From contig CAKTXA010000004.1 in assembly GCA_934631005.1 (NCBI GenBank), positions 1 through 64,000 of the forward strand: a stretch of DNA of 64,000 bases. The letters run 5' to 3'. The DNA is from an uncultured Oscillospiraceae bacterium. Lineage in GTDB: Bacteria > Bacillota > Clostridia > Oscillospirales > Oscillospiraceae. Positions 15,205-26,300 of the stretch are shown here, piece by piece (within the stretch, counting starts at the first letter, position 1; the number at the start of each line of letters is the position of its first letter). The notes under the pieces are model-generated. The model saw nothing but the letters and a program-made list of their open reading frames with translations. It was not told where the DNA came from and searched no databases. Position numbers and translations under genes: made by a program.

Positions 15205-16506
15205 TCAGGCCGGGGCAGGCTCGACCGGCGTGACGACGGGCAGGACGATCTGGAGGCAGAAAACGCCGTTTTCCGCGCGGAATTCGCACAAACCGCCGCT
15301 GCGCGCGGCGATGGTCTGGATGCTGCGGCAGCCGTAGCCGTGGCCCAGGCGGCTGGAGACGGGCCGCCCGTTCTGCATGGCCAGCTCGCCCGCGTAGGGA
15401 TTTTTGACCTCGATGAGGAGCTTTCCGAGCCGGATGCCGCAGTAGAGCGTGACCGTGCGCTGGCCCTCGGGCAGTTCGCTCACGGCGCGCAGCGCGTTTT
15501 CCAGCGCGTTGGAGAGCACCGCGCACAGCTCCGTCTCGGGGATGCTCAGCGCGGCGGGGAGCTTTGCGTCCACGTCCAGCTGCGCGCCGATGTGCTGCGC
15601 CTTTTCCGCGAACGACGAGCACAGCAGGTTCACCAGCTCGTTTTCGCAGTAGCGCCGGGGCGTGATGGCCTCCACGTCGGATTGCACCTTGCGGATGTAC
15701 TGCTCCGCCTGGTCGGGCTTTCCGGCCGAGAGCAGGCCCTCGAGCATGTTCAGATGGTGGCGCATATCGTGCTGATACACCGCCGTCTGCGTCTGCGCGC
15801 GGCGCAGCGCGTCCATCTCGGCCTTGGCCTGCGACCATTTGACCTCCAGCATGGAGCTTTGCAGCTCGGCCTGACGGCTGCGCTCCGACTGCGCGTGATA
15901 GGCGGTCAGAAAGACCACGTAAAACGCCATGAGCACCGCCGGGAGCGATTCGTTGATGGCGTCGATGCCGGAGTAGAGGGCGTTGGAGTAGATGGTGGTG
16001 GCGTAGTCAAAAAAGTAATACGCCACCGGCAGCGCGCCGAACAGCAGCAGCGCCGTTTTGGAGCACGTCATCGCCTCATGCGCGGCGCGGGCAAAGTAGC
16101 GCCGGAGGACCAGAAACAGCGGGATGATGAGCACCGTGTAGCAGATCTGCCCCGCAAGCTCCGAGCGGGCGGCCACGGTGATGACCATGCGCAGCCAGTT
16201 CGGCAGCTCGCAGCACAAATACGCCGTGTAAACGCTCACGACCGCCACGCCGAACGTCCGCTTCAGCGCGAACACCAGCAGCAGGATGAGCGGCAGATGC
16301 ACGATCACGGGATAGATCTTTTCCACGAGCTCCAGCCCGAACACGATGCGAAGCGTGACCTGCAGGGCGAGAAATACTGGGCAGGCGAGCGCGATGAGCC
16401 GCTTTTGGCGGGCATTTTCGCAGCCGCCGGAAATTTCGGCGCTGAGCAGGATGCCGAAGAGGAGGACGAAGCCGTAGTTCACCGAGCTGAGAATGCGTAA
16501 TGCCAT
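15205..16506 (-). CDS. AgrC-like sensor histidine kinase
   Basis: A 433-residue membrane kinase: six or so transmembrane helices (residues 1-210), a short linker, a SpoOB-type dimerisation helix with phospho-acceptor His in YQHDMRHHLNML, and a C-terminal GHKL ATPase with the N box NALENAL and a glycine box (LGHGYGCRSIQTIA). The architecture is that of AgrC/ComD/VirS peptide sensors paired with LytTR regulators. I chose the ATG at 16504-16506, which has GGGAGG upstream; a TTG precedes it directly. No autoinducing-peptide gene or AgrB-like protease is nearby. Confidence 0.9.
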   Translation of the reverse strand: MALRILSSVNYGFVLLFGILLSAEISGGCENARQKRLIALACPVFLALQVTLRIVFGLELVEKIYPVIVHLPLILLLVFALKRTFGVAVVSVYTAYLCCELPNWLRMVITVAARSELAGQICYTVLIIPLFLVLRRYFARAAHEAMTCSKTALLLFGALPVAYYFFDYATTIYSNALYSGIDAINESLPAVLMAFYVVFLTAYHAQSERSRQAELQSSMLEVKWSQAKAEMDALRRAQTQTAVYQHDMRHHLNMLEGLLSAGKPDQAEQYIRKVQSDVEAITPRRYCENELVNLLCSSFAEKAQHIGAQLDVDAKLPAALSIPETELCAVLSNALENALRAVSELPEGQRTVTLYCGIRLGKLLIEVKNPYAGELAMQNGRPVSSRLGHGYGCRSIQTIAARSGGLCEFRAENGVFCLQIVLPVVTPVEPAPA

Positions 16507-16509
16507 CAA

Positions 16510-17229
16510 TCAGACCTCCCGTTCGGCGAACAGCAGCTGCATATAGTCCTTTTGCAGCTGCGGATACAGAAGCCGCGACACCGGCAGGCTCTGCCCCGAG
16601 AACGTCTGCACGCCGGTGGGGGAGAGCTCGCGGATCTGCAGCATATTGACGATATACGACCGGTGGATGCGCATAAACTCGGGACGCGCGAGCAGCAGCG
16701 GCTCATATTCCCGCATCACGCCCGTGACCTCGTGCACCTGGCCGCCGGTCATATTGAAATAGAGGTGCTTGCCGCTGACCTCAACATACGCAAGCTGGGA
16801 GAACGGCACGCGGATGAACGTGCCGCCGGCCTTGAGCGTCAGCCCCTCCTGCGGCTTCTGCTCGCGCAGGTAGAGCCGGTCAAGCAGGGGGAAGAGCTTT
16901 TTGGCCGTGACGGGCTTGAGCAGATACTCAAGCGCCTGCACGCCGTAGCTTTCATAGGCAAAACCCGGAGAGGAGGTGAGAAAGACAATATCTGCCGCAC
17001 TGTCAAAGGTGCGGATCTCATGCGCCGCGGCCATACCGCTCGTGCCGGGCATCATCACGTCCAGCAGGTAGAGCGTAAAGCGCTCCTTCGCCGCCGCGTC
17101 CAGCAGTTCCCCGGCGCTGTGGAACAGCTTCCAGTGGAACACCGCACGCTGCTGCTCCTGCCACGCGTGCAGGAGGGCCTCAACGGCCTCCAGCTCCTCG
17201 ATCTGATCGTCACAGACCGCAATATTCAC
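16510..17229 (-). CDS. LytTR-type response regulator
   Basis: A 239-residue regulator: receiver domain (NIAVCDDQ with acidic pocket, LLDVMMPGTSG with phospho-acceptor Asp, LTSSPGFAYE, LLKPVTAKKL with conserved Lys) followed by a LytTR DNA-binding domain (residues about 135-235; FMRIHRSYIVNM). The start is the GTG at 17227-17229, with GGGAGG upstream. The kinase gene begins only a few bases after its stop. Such regulators bind pairs of direct repeats about two helical turns apart, and such a pair lies at 17314-17347, just upstream on the opposite side. Confidence 0.9.
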   Translation of the reverse strand: MNIAVCDDQIEELEAVEALLHAWQEQQRAVFHWKLFHSAGELLDAAAKERFTLYLLDVMMPGTSGMAAAHEIRTFDSAADIVFLTSSPGFAYESYGVQALEYLLKPVTAKKLFPLLDRLYLREQKPQEGLTLKAGGTFIRVPFSQLAYVEVSGKHLYFNMTGGQVHEVTGVMREYEPLLLARPEFMRIHRSYIVNMLQIRELSPTGVQTFSGQSLPVSRLLYPQLQKDYMQLLFAEREV

Positions 17230-17313
17230 CGCGCGCACCTCCCCTGTTCCGTGCTTGATTGATCTTATTCTGCATTCTATCACAAAATGCGGCGGCTTTC
17301 CAGCGGGGTTTTG

Positions 17314-17378
17314 CATTTCATACCGCAAAAGCATACATTTCGTGCCGACCGCCCCAAAACCGCGGCAGATGGTGCTAT
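17314..17378 (+). promoter_or_regulatory. candidate LytTR binding repeats and promoter
   Basis: CATTTCATACCG (17314-17325) and CATTTCGTGCCG (17336-17347) are direct repeats spaced 22 bp start to start. A -10 TATAGT lies at 17373-17378, but its -35 is poor. That is the typical layout of an activator-dependent LytTR promoter, with the sites just upstream of -35. It would drive the gene at 17418 and perhaps the surface genes after it. Confidence 0.5.
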
Positions 17379-17417
17379 AGTAATTGCAGGATCCGACTTG
17401 GAAGGGAGGCGCAGCAG

Positions 17418-17747
17418 ATGCCGGAATGGCTCGGATGGTTCGTGGCCGCAGTCAGCACCATGGGATTCATCTCCCTGTGGTTCTGGGAGGTACGGCGCAT
17501 TCTGCGGAGCTTTCGCAGCATTGTAGACAGCGCGGCGGGGCAGCTCACCGCCTATCGCAAAAAGCTCGCGCAGGCGCAGCAGGATGCCGCGCTGCAGGAA
17601 ATTTTGCGGCGCAGTGAGAGCATTTATCAGCAGGCGGCGGAGCATTACAACACCGCTCTCTGCAAGCCCTGGGCATATCTGCCGGGGCGTCTGCTCGGCT
17701 TCCGGAAGGAGCCGGAGCATATCACCACCATGCCGCCCGCGGCCTGA
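17418..17747 (+). CDS. small membrane-anchored protein
   Basis: A 109-residue protein with one N-terminal transmembrane helix (MPEWLGWFVAAVSTMGFISL) and a long basic coiled-coil-like helix (residues 28-80), followed by a short tail with KPWAYLPGRLLGF. Ribosome binding site GGGAGG is present. It sits immediately after the candidate LytTR sites and 37 bp before a secreted protease gene, so it is the likely first gene of the regulated operon. I recognise no family. Confidence 0.65.
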   Translation: MPEWLGWFVAAVSTMGFISLWFWEVRRILRSFRSIVDSAAGQLTAYRKKLAQAQQDAALQEILRRSESIYQQAAEHYNTALCKPWAYLPGRLLGFRKEPEHITTMPPAA

Positions 17748-17784
17748 CGCTGTGGGTGTGGAAACAGGAAAGGAAACAAACAGC

Positions 17785-19788
17785 ATGAAAAAGAAAATTC
17801 TGGCGCTGCTGCTGGCGCTGGCGATGATCGCATCGCTCGCGGCGTGCAGCGGCACAGAGGATACGGAAGAGCCCGATGTGCAGCCCGCCGCGGCGGACGA
17901 AGCACCGCAGACCGCGGACGAAGCGCCCGCGGGCGAAGCGGGCAGCTGGTCGATCTACTGGTATCTGTGCGGCAGCGATCTGGAGTCCGGCGGCGGCTTT
18001 GCCACGGGCGACCTGAGCGAGCTGCTGCAGGTGCAGCTGCCGGAGAACGTGAACGTGGTCATCGAGACCGGCGGCGCGTCCGTGTGGCAGAACGAGCTGG
18101 TCGACGCCTCCAAGCTCCAGCGCTGGCTGTATAACAGCGAGGGCCTGCAGCTCATCGACGAGCAGGAATCGGCCAGCATGGGCGAGACGCAGACGCTGGC
18201 GGACTTTTTGCAGTTTGCCAAAACGAACTACCCCGCGGACAGGACGGCGGTGCTGTTCTGGAACCACGGCGGCGGCTCGGTGTCGGGCGCGGCGTTCGAC
18301 GAGCTGTACGGGCTCGACTCTCTGACGCTCGACGAGATGTACGCGGCCTTCTCCAGCGTGTGGACGCCGTCGGCCGATGAGCAGCCGCTGGAGCTGATCG
18401 GCTTTGACACGTGCCTGATGGCCACGGTGGACGTGGCGTACACGTTCTCCGACCTTGCAAAGTATCTTGTCGCCTCCGAAGAGACGGAGCCGGCCAACGG
18501 CTGGTACTACTCGCAGTGGGTCGGCGCGCTGGCGGAGGATCCCTCCATGGACGGCGCACAGCTCGGCGAGGTCATCTGTGACGCGTACATGGCGGGCTGC
18601 GAAGAGGTCGGCACACAGGACAACACCACCCTGTCGGTCACCGATCTTTCCAAGGTCGGGGCGCTTTTGCAGGCGTATGAGACCTTCGGCGCCGAAGCGC
18701 TGAGCGCGGCGTGCACCGATCCCGCGTTCTTCTCGCAGTTTGCGCGCGCGGCGCAGCGCAGCGAAAACTACGGCGGCAACACCAAGGAGCAGGGCTACAC
18801 CAACATGGTGGACCTCGGCCACATGGCGCGGCTGACGGCGGACACCCTGCCCTCGGCGCAGGCGGTGCTGGATGCGCTGGACGACTGCGTTCTGTATCAG
18901 GTGCACGGGCAGTACCGCACCGAGGCCACGGGCCTTTCGTGCTACTACTCCTATAACGGCGACGTGAGCGACCTCAACGGCTTCATCGGCATCGGCGCGA
19001 GCACGGCGTTCAAATACTTCTATTCCTACGAGCTGACGGGCGAGCTGGACGAGAGCGGCATGGAATACATCGCCGGGATGGACTTTACCGAGCTTCCCGA
19101 GCGCAAGACGCTGGACTCCATGGGCTGGGACGGCAAGACGCTGGAGCTGGGCGAGACGGGCAATGCCGTGCTGACGCTCGGACCCGACGCGGCGGATGTC
19201 CTGTCCACGATCGGCTTCTCGCTGTTCTATGTGGACGCCGACAACGACCTGATGCTCCTGCTCGGCACCGACAACGACATGAACGCCGACTGGGAGAACG
19301 GTGTGTTCTCCGACAACTTCCGCGGCGTCTGGGGCGCGCTGGACGGCAGCCTTGCGTATATGGAGCTGAGCTACGAGGGTGACGACTACAACCTCTACTC
19401 CGTGCCGGTTCTCCTCAACGGCGAGGAATATAACCTTCAGGTCGCCTATGACTTCTCCGATGACACGTGGAGCATTCTGGGCGCGCGGCAGGGCATCGAC
19501 GACAACGGCATGGCCGACAAAGAGCTGCGGCTTCTGCAGCCGGGCGACGAGGTGACGCTGGTGTGGTACATGAGCGACCTCTCCACCGACGCCGACCCCG
19601 AGGCCTACACGGCCGATACCATCGTCATCACCGAGGACACCACCTTCGGCGAGGCCCAGCTGCCCGACGGGCAGTACGCCATGCTCTTTGAGATGTACGA
19701 CGCCACGGGCGCAAGCGCGATGTCGGACGTTGTGCTGTTCGACTGCGCGGGCGGCGAGATCACCACCACGGTGTTCGACGCCGAATAA
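17785..19788 (+). CDS. clostripain-family (C11) lipoprotein peptidase
   Basis: A 667-residue lipoprotein: signal and lipobox (LAAC near residue 21), acidic Ala/Glu linker, then a C11 peptidase domain (about residues 55-400). Catalytic His lies in WNHGGGS and catalytic Cys in IGFDTCLMA. The remaining 270 residues are a beta-rich C-terminal region. C11 enzymes cleave after Arg or Lys and are usually auto-processed and calcium dependent. It is exported and anchored by its lipid. Neighbours are a small membrane protein and another lipoprotein, and an SLH adhesin operon follows. Confidence 0.88.
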   Translation: MKKKILALLLALAMIASLAACSGTEDTEEPDVQPAAADEAPQTADEAPAGEAGSWSIYWYLCGSDLESGGGFATGDLSELLQVQLPENVNVVIETGGASVWQNELVDASKLQRWLYNSEGLQLIDEQESASMGETQTLADFLQFAKTNYPADRTAVLFWNHGGGSVSGAAFDELYGLDSLTLDEMYAAFSSVWTPSADEQPLELIGFDTCLMATVDVAYTFSDLAKYLVASEETEPANGWYYSQWVGALAEDPSMDGAQLGEVICDAYMAGCEEVGTQDNTTLSVTDLSKVGALLQAYETFGAEALSAACTDPAFFSQFARAAQRSENYGGNTKEQGYTNMVDLGHMARLTADTLPSAQAVLDALDDCVLYQVHGQYRTEATGLSCYYSYNGDVSDLNGFIGIGASTAFKYFYSYELTGELDESGMEYIAGMDFTELPERKTLDSMGWDGKTLELGETGNAVLTLGPDAADVLSTIGFSLFYVDADNDLMLLLGTDNDMNADWENGVFSDNFRGVWGALDGSLAYMELSYEGDDYNLYSVPVLLNGEEYNLQVAYDFSDDTWSILGARQGIDDNGMADKELRLLQPGDEVTLVWYMSDLSTDADPEAYTADTIVITEDTTFGEAQLPDGQYAMLFEMYDATGASAMSDVVLFDCAGGEITTTVFDAE

Positions 19789-19842
19789 GTTTGATTTCAT
19801 TAAAAAATGAAATATAAAAGCAAAGTAAGGGAGAAAAACGAA

Positions 19843-20199
19843 ATGAAAAAGACACTGACCACCATCCTGTCCATCGTTCTGGTGCTGGGGCTGCTCGTCT
19901 GCCTGACCGGCTGCGGCGAGAATGAGAAGAAGCAGGAAGCCATCTCTGAGTTCAACACCACGGCTGCCGCGTTCAACGAGGTCAAGGACCTTGTCAACGC
20001 CAACGCCGCCGAGATCCCCGAGGACGTCATCGCCGACTGCCAGAGCATGGCGGAGCTGCTGAACCAGTATCAGGGCTTCCTGCAGGGCGATCAGGAATTC
20101 AGCGACGAGCAGTATGACGAAATGATCGACTGGTTCCACACCGTGCAGGAGTGGACAGCCGAGACCGGCGACCAGCTGAAGGCAGCGTTCGGCGGCTAA
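19843..20199 (+). CDS. small lipoprotein
   Basis: The 118-residue product begins with a lipoprotein signal and lipobox (CLTGC near residue 24) followed by a helical acidic domain with no recognised family. AAGGGAG precedes the ATG. It is 54 bp after the C11 peptidase gene and probably co-transcribed, so it may be its partner or an envelope stress component. A GC-rich inverted repeat without a T-tract follows at 20212-20246. Confidence 0.7.
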   Translation: MKKTLTTILSIVLVLGLLVCLTGCGENEKKQEAISEFNTTAAAFNEVKDLVNANAAEIPEDVIADCQSMAELLNQYQGFLQGDQEFSDEQYDEMIDWFHTVQEWTAETGDQLKAAFGG

Positions 20200-20260
20200 A
20201 CCGCAGCAAAACAGGCGGGCGGGCTTTGTGCGGCCCACCCGCCTGTCACTACCTGACTGC

Positions 20261-20337
20261 GTAACCGCTGATGCGATCGCCTATAACCATCAGCAGAGCT
20301 TTTGCTGATCGCTCTTGGCGATGGCATCAACGGTTAC
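20261..20337 (+). promoter_or_regulatory. structured leader before the giant adhesin gene
   Basis: GTAACCGCTGATGC (20261-20274) pairs with GCATCAACGGTTAC (20324-20337) with one mismatch; inside it GATCGCC faces GGCGATG, and inside that ATCAGCA faces TGCTGAT. The result is one long nested stem of nearly 80 nt ending 43 nt before the adhesin start. There is no T-tract. It may stabilise or regulate the very long mRNA. Confidence 0.5.
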
Positions 20338-20380
20338 CTGAGAGCGCACAGAGAAGAACAGAACCGGGAGGGAACGAACC

Positions 20381-23300
20381 ATGACAAAACGGCTTCTCAG
20401 CATTCTGCTGATCGTCTGCATGCTGCTGACGATGCTGCCCGTGAGCGCGCTGGCCGCGCAGCCGGCGGCGGAGGGCACGCAGATCAGCAATCCGTTTGCC
20501 GACGTCAAGGCGTCGGACTGGTATTTTAACGCGGTGCAGTATGCCCGCGTGAACGGCTTTTTCGGCGGCGTGAGCAAGGATCGCTTTGCGCCACAGGGCA
20601 CGATGACGCGCGGGATGTTCGTCACGGTGCTCGGCCGCATGGCGGGCGTGGACCCCGCAAGCTACACGGACGCGCCGGAATTTTCCGACGTGGCGGCGGA
20701 CGCGTGGTACGCGCCGTATGTGCAGTGGGCGGCAAAATTTGGTATCACCACCGGTATCGGTGGTGGGAAATTCGCGCCGGAGCGCCTAATCTCCCGCGAG
20801 GAGATGGCGGCGTTCTTCGTTCGCTACCTCACGCAGTTTGGCGTGACGGTAGACACCGGCGCGAATTATGATACCCTGCCGAGCGACTTGGAGGAAATTT
20901 CCTCCTGGGCGCGTGAGGCCGTTTTGACGCTGTGGAAAACGGGGCTGCTGGCCGGCTCCGGCGGACGCTTTGACCCCAAGGGCAGCGCCAGCCGCGCACA
21001 GGCGGCCACGCTGTGCATGCGCATGGACAAGGGCGTGGATACGTGGTATTCCGAGCCCGGCGTCCCCTCCACGCGCGTGAGCATCGACCCCGCGGACGAG
21101 ACCGCCCGGCCGGAAGCGGCCAAAAAGCCCACCTCCGGCGCCAATTCCGGCAGCTCCGGCGGGACGACCACGAAATACTATGAGGTCGAGACCAAGCTGG
21201 GCAATGGCATCACCCCTGACGGCGTCACACTGCTCGGCAAGGGGATGTATGCCTCCGGCACGAGGATCAGCGCTGTGCAGACGCCGGACTGCAGCGGCAG
21301 GGTGTTCCTCGGCTGGTATCTCGACGCGGATATGACCGAGGCGGTCAGCGCAAGCAGCACGATCACGAAAAATATGACGCTCTACGCCAAGATGGGCGAG
21401 GTGACGGCACAGGCTCTGAATGAGACGCCGAACTATGTGACGGTTCAGCTCAAGGCGGAAGAGGTCTCGGGATATACCTTCCAGATCAGCGGCTATGAGA
21501 GCGGCTGTATCGAGTCGTTCGTCAATGTGACAGCAAACAACGCCGAGTTCAGCACCGGCTCTGAAGCGCAGTACCGCTACACGGTCTCCGGCAGCGGCGT
21601 GGTCACCCCGGTTCTGGAAGCGGGCCAGACGTACCGCGTGGAGCTGGCGGAGGATTCCGCGGCGACGTTTGCAGGCAAGCCGCAGAGCGTGCGTGTGCTG
21701 AATATCATCACCGAGAAGGCGAAGGTAGAAAACCTGAAGCTGGATGGCAGCGTGAAGTACCTCCCCAAAAGCGACGTGTCCGGCATGACCGAGAGCCTGA
21801 ATGGCCTGTTCCGCACCTCGCTGGATCAGAATGCAGAGGGCAAGACCCAGCCTGTTGAGCAGGTGGAGCAGTCCGGCAGCTTTACTTATACCGGCAGCGG
21901 CCTTTCTGTGGGCGACACGGTCGCGATCTATGAGGGCACGTGCCCGGACGAGCGCACGAATGATACGAATAACGACGGCGCGATCGTGTATGTGGAGATC
22001 ACCAGAGCGGCGGGCAATACCTATACTTATCGGACGGCGGACGCTGAGGACGTCCTCTTTACGCCGGACGTTCTGCCCGTTCAGGTGCCGGCGGCGGTCG
22101 CGGCGAGCGGCAGCATCACCGTTCCCAAGGCTGCGATGGATTTTACCGACGACAAGTATGTCGAGATGGGCCTCGGCTCGCAGACGACGGTCGATGCGGG
22201 GGATTTCCTCGCGTTCTACATCGGCGATCTCGGCAACGCTGAAAGCGCCGGCTACGGCAGGATCGACTCGGTCCGCGAGGAGGGCAGCAGCTATATCATT
22301 ACATACACCGCCGCGAGCCAGTCGGACGTTCTGGCGGCGATGGATCTCTACAGCACCCGCAATGAGAAGATCGAGCTCACGCAGGAGCAGATCGACGCGA
22401 TCGAAAAGGACATGGAGACGCAGGCGATCGAAAGCGGCTTTGTGGAGGAAGCGGCGCAGTATCTGACGGAGCTGGCCGTGCAGACCGAGGGCTTCCAGGA
22501 GCTGAGCGACGATCTGGCGGCGGATATGAAGTCGTACAGCGTCACCTATGCGGACGGCACGCCGGTCGGCAGCGATATGAGCCTGATGGCGGCCAACCAT
22601 ATGAACATCACAGGCAAGCACGTTTCGGCCAAGGTCGCAGCGGGCAAGGTCCTGCAGCATTTTGACAGCGGCAGCTGGGGCGTGCGCGTGGAGCTGACGA
22701 TCAGCTTTACGGCTACGGTCGGCAAGATCGAGATCAACTTCACCGCCGTTTTTGAACAGGAGGTCCTGCTGAGCCTCAACACGAGCGGCGGCGCGATCTG
22801 GAAGTGGAAGTGGATCTTCCCGTATATCTATGACTACCAGCTCAACGCCAACATCGACCTGGGTACATACACCGGCATCGGCATCACCGCTACGGCCAAG
22901 ACCGCGGGCGATCAGTCCGACGATAAATTCAACTGGAAGTCCGCCTCCGGCACCAAGGCCGAGGAGAAGATCCTGAACATCGGCAAGCAGATCACCGAGC
23001 TGATGGAGGACAAGGAGACGTTCCTGGGCGAAAAACTCGTGGATGAGGATGGCGAGGAGGCCGAATGGGCCGGCACGGTCGGCGGCGGTCTGGCGGAAAA
23101 ATACTCTGCCATGATGGAAAACGCCGAGGAGAGCTGGCTTGAGATCTTCCGCAAGGAGATCTTCTCGCAGGAAGGCAGCGTGGACCCGCTGCACATTTTG
23201 TGCTACGGCGTGAGCGCCGACTTCGTTGTGAAGGCCAATCTGTACGTGACGATCGGCATGACGTTCAGCTACAGCGTCGCCAAGCGGTATAACTTCTCCA

Positions 23301-26300
23301 TCAAGCTCTTCCACAAGCAGTCCACCAACGAGGTCATCGACCTGGAGGAGGCAAACTACAACTTTGACTTCTATGTCATGGGCACGATCGGCATCCGCGC
23401 CGGTATTGAGCTGGAGGTGGGCGTGGGCCTGTTCTCACTCAAGCTGGATTCCATCGGCATTTGTGCCGAGGTGGGCGCGTACGCCCAGCTATGGGGGTAC
23501 TTCTACTACCACCTGAGCTGGTCGGAGAGCGGCGGCCGGGATTCAAGCTGCTCCGGCGCCATGGTCATCGAGATCGGCCTGTATCTGACCATCTCCTTTA
23601 AGGCCCAGCTGTTCTCCAGCGACAAGCTGACCTATCAGCCGGTGCTGTATGACCGGAACTGGCCGCTGGTGACGATCGGCTCGGTCGAAAACGTCTTTGA
23701 CTTTGCGTATGACGACGACGATGACCGGCTGGAGATGGACATCGTCGCGGCAAAGAACTTCACCCTGCCGTCTAATCTGTTCGACATGAAGTATATGGAT
23801 ATGAAGTCGGGCGATATTTACGGCGATGAGGAAGCGGACAAGCCGGCCAAGAACTTCGACACCGTCTACGGCGGCAGCGACGGCAATGAAAAGAACTTCA
23901 CCATGGAGTTCAGCAATCCGAAATTCCACTACAGCCCGCATGATAACCTTGTCATTGTGCAGCCGGGCAGCTCGGTGGATGAGACCTGCGAGGTGACCAT
24001 CACCTGGAAGAACGGCACGCTGGCCTTTACCTCCCGCCCGATCCGGCGCACACTGACCATCCACTGGAGCAATCCGCAGAATACGCGCTACATCCAGTTT
24101 GAGACCGAGGGCGGCAACAGTGTGGGCATGATCTCCGGCGGCGTCGGCGAGAAGTTCCAGTTCCCGAAGGCGCCGACCAAGACGGGCTACCATTTTGACG
24201 CATGGTATCTGGATGCGGGCTATACGTCGCAGCCCTTCAACGCGGGTGCGTATACGACTCTTCCGGCCAGCTGGGGCAATATCGGCAGCGCGGAGGACTC
24301 GCGCGGCATCAAGCTGTATGCCAGATGGCTGCCGAATACCAACACAAAGTATACGGTCGAGCATTATCAGCAGGAGCTGAACGGCCGTTATACGCTGACG
24401 CTGACGGAAAATCCGACCGGCACGACCGACAGCAATACATCCGCAGCCGCAAAGAGCTGGGACGGCTTTACCGCAAAGGCCTTCTCGCAGGCGAAGATCG
24501 CGCCGGACGGCTCCACGGTGATCCAGATCTACTATGAGCGCAACAAGTATACCGTGACGTTCACCTACGGCGAGATGCGCTCGGCAGATAACGCCGACCT
24601 GTCGTACACCGCCAAGTACGGCGCGACCCTTTATGCGCCGATCATGGCGCTCGGCGGCTATGACTTTGCCGGCTACTACAGCGGCAGCACGCCGCTCACG
24701 CTGGATAAAAACGGCGGCTTCGCCGTGCGGGGCGACGTGACCTATGCCGCGCACTGGGCGGCGCGTCCGGATACGCCGTACCGCGTGGAGCACTATACGC
24801 AGCGCTCCGACGGCGAGGGCTATCTGCTCTCCGGCGACGCGGCGATCGAGGCCAAGACCGGCGAAACGGGTGCTTCGCTCACGCTGTCGAGCCTCGCCAA
24901 AGCAGTCGACGGCCTGACATACCAGCACGCGACGGTCGACGGCAAGCAGGTCGAGACCGCCCAGATCGCGGGCAGCGGCAAAACGGTCATCAAGCTGTTC
25001 TATGCCCGCCGGACGTATACGCTGCGCTTCAACTGCAAGGGCGGCGACGACATCGCGGAGATGAATGTGCCGTACGGTAAGGTCCTCACACTGCCTACGC
25101 CCGTGCGGATCGGCTATACCTTTGACGGCTGGTTCACGGACGAGGCGTATACCGCGCCGTTTACGGCTGCGGCCATGCCCGCCGCGGATGTGCAGCTGTA
25201 TGCCAAGTGGACGGCAAACGGCCGCAGCTACACCGTGCGCCACTATGTGCAGGATGCAAACGGTCAGTATCAGCTGCGGGCGACTGACGAGGGCCTGACG
25301 ACTACGACCGGCGCGGCCCTGACGCTCAGCGAGCTGGTCAAAAACGATCTGCTCATCCCGAACGCCATCTCCTACAAGGAGGGCAAGGTCGGCAGCCAGG
25401 TCAGGACGACCTATGAGATCCCCGGCAGCGGCGATGTGGTCATCGACCTGTATTATGCGCGTGCGCAGTACACGCTGACGTGGGCGCTGAACGGCGGCAC
25501 GGCCTCCGGCAGCTATACAAAGAGCGGCGAGGTCTATTATGACGCGCCGATCACCGCACCGACGCTGACGCGAACAGGCTACACCTATGTGTGGGACACG
25601 ACGCCGGCGGCTAAAATGCCCGCGGCGAACACGACCTACGGCGCGGTCTGGACGGCCAACACCTACACCGTGACGCTGAACACGAACGGCGGCACGATCG
25701 AAAGTGGCAACGTGACCGGCTATGCCTACGGCACGGGCGCGGCGCTGCCGACGAACGTGACCAGGACCGGCTATACCTTCGCAGGCTGGTATGAAAAGGA
25801 AAACCTGAGCGGTTCGAGGACAACGTCGATCAGCAGGACGGCCAGCGGCGACAAGACGTTCTACGCCAAGTGGACGGCGAACACCTACACGGTGACGCTG
25901 AACGCGAACGGCGGCCGGATCTCCGGCACGACCGTGAGCAGATACACCTACGGCGTGGGCGTGCAGCTCCCGACGAACGTGACCAGGATCGGCTATGCCT
26001 TTATGGGCTGGTACGCGTCGGAGGATCTTACCGGCGAGGCGGTCACGGCGATCTCGGCGACCGACATCGGCAACAAGACCTTCTACGCCAAGTGGGATGG
26101 CGCGGCCAACATCGCGTACACTGTGGAGTATTATCAGCAGAACGCGGATGACGACCGCTACACGAAGGTCGAGAGCAAAACGCTGTCTGGCAAGACCGAT
26201 ACGACCGTGACGGCGCCTGAGGCGACGTATGAGCACTTTACGCTGTGCGCGGGCGAGCCGACGGTCTCCAGCGGCGTTGTCAAGGCGGACGGCTCGCTGG

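Noticed and set aside
17722..20238. Antisense frame of 838 codons over the C11 protease and lipoprotein
   Set aside because: GC-rich third positions create long antisense frames; its translation is His/Val/Arg-rich with no domain, and the sense strand has clear families.
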